Part shown: piece after piece, positions 22,534-22,958 of the stretch
Layout of the letters: the number at the start of each line of letters is the position of its first letter
How positions within the stretch are numbered: position 1 is the first letter of the stretch
Assembly: GCA_035524315.1 (NCBI GenBank)
Contig: DATKPD010000064.1
Span: 1-22,958 of the forward strand
Source: BOG-938 sp035524315
Lineage (GTDB): Bacteria; Pseudomonadota; Alphaproteobacteria; Caulobacterales; Caulobacteraceae
Reading direction: 5' to 3'
DNA: 22,958 bases
Translations under genes and position numbers: made by a program
Notes under the pieces: model-generated
What the model saw: the letters and a program-made list of their open reading frames with translations, nothing else
Told to the model about the DNA's origin: nothing
Database searches by the model: none

Positions 22534-22958
22534 CAAATTTCTCCTGTAGACTTCCGGCCCTGTCGAAACGTGTGGCTAGCGCCGGAGCGATGCGACGTAG
22601 GCGGATAGCGCAATATGTCATTGTCGCTAAGGGCGCTCACGATTGGCTTCATCAATTCCGCGTCCAGACCGGGGCGCCGGCCAATTTTGAAATTCTAGCG
22701 TTGGCCAGCGATCTAGATCGGATGAGCCCTCAATGAGGGGCGCAGCATCCTTTGCTTGCAGCCGGCGCAATAACAGGAGGCGACACTTGATAAATTCCTA
22801 CCGAAGGCGCCTCATATAGAATTTGGCGAGAGTCATAGATTCTTGCTAACTGCAATATATTCCTATGTCATAACCCATGGTGGGACTGTCAGGTAACGCG
22901 GGATCGGGAACGAGCGCAGCAGAAATTCAAATCCCCGGGATCAGCCCAGCGCTTCCTG
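22534..22958. other. Non-coding region upstream of the esterase
   Basis: These 425 bases hold the esterase promoter (not locatable by eye) and no recognised gene. Visible items are a 12-bp palindrome CGATCTAGATCG at 22709-22720 and a perfect AGGAGG at 22775-22780 followed by a 10-codon TTG-started frame ending at 22819. An AT-rich stretch runs over about 22790-22875. A frame opens at ATG 22877 and is still open at the window edge, but it is too short to judge and lacks a Shine-Dalgarno. Confidence 0.45.

Noticed and set aside
22497..22736. A 79-codon plus-strand frame upstream of the esterase
   Set aside because: It overlaps the esterase signal peptide and promoter region, has no Shine-Dalgarno and no similarity I can name.
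22905..22940. A TTCAAATCC string near the window end resembling a tRNA T-loop
   Set aside because: The flanking bases do not form a T-stem and no anticodon or acceptor arm can be assembled upstream.

Overview
The window reads as a chromosomal segment of a GC-rich alphaproteobacterium, most likely Caulobacterales (Caulobacter/Phenylobacterium-like) or a sphingomonad. The grounds are a protocatechuate 4,5-cleavage (ligCIAB) operon very close to the Sphingobium/Comamonas families, a large TonB-dependent receptor without an STN domain paired with a PiuC-type hydroxylase, and a symporter-type hybrid histidine kinase. It is a catabolic region for aromatic compounds. I see no rRNA, tRNA, CRISPR array or intact insertion sequence.

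Layout: (1) 7-3681, plus strand: TonB-dependent receptor, a clear intrinsic terminator, and a PiuC-like Fe(II)/2-oxoglutarate dioxygenase. (2) 3678-6750, minus strand: compact operon ligC-ligI-ligA-ligB, encoding protocatechuate ring cleavage, oxidation of the semialdehyde to 2-pyrone-4,6-dicarboxylate (PDC), and PDC hydrolysis. A PobR-like AraC regulator (6982-7845) is divergent from it. (3) 7940-12023: a LuxR-type response regulator (plus) converging on, and overlapping by 47 bp, a 1154-residue symporter/PAS/histidine-kinase/receiver protein (minus). (4) 12491-18473, plus strand: an exported xylose-isomerase-like TIM-barrel protein, an exported PQQ propeller dehydrogenase fused to a cupredoxin-like domain, an exported ThuA-like protein, a decayed DUF3237 gene and an aromatic-acid-type MFS transporter. 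(5) 18584-19794, minus strand: a second, divergent LigA/LigB pair behind a palindromic operator-like site. (6) 20209-22533: a short BLUF blue-light sensor (plus) and an exported type-B carboxylesterase (minus).

How it may work together (inference): the receptor and the exported esterase, quinoprotein, TIM-barrel and ThuA proteins would import and process a conjugated or alicyclic precursor in the periplasm. The MFS carrier would bring a carboxylated aromatic into the cytoplasm, where one of two LigAB dioxygenases opens the ring. LigC and LigI take the protocatechuate product to 4-oxalomesaconate; the later enzymes (LigU/J/K) are not in the window. The least described part is the exported TIM-barrel / quinoprotein-cupredoxin / ThuA block next to a second LigAB whose alpha subunit carries Val where the substrate-capping Phe normally lies.
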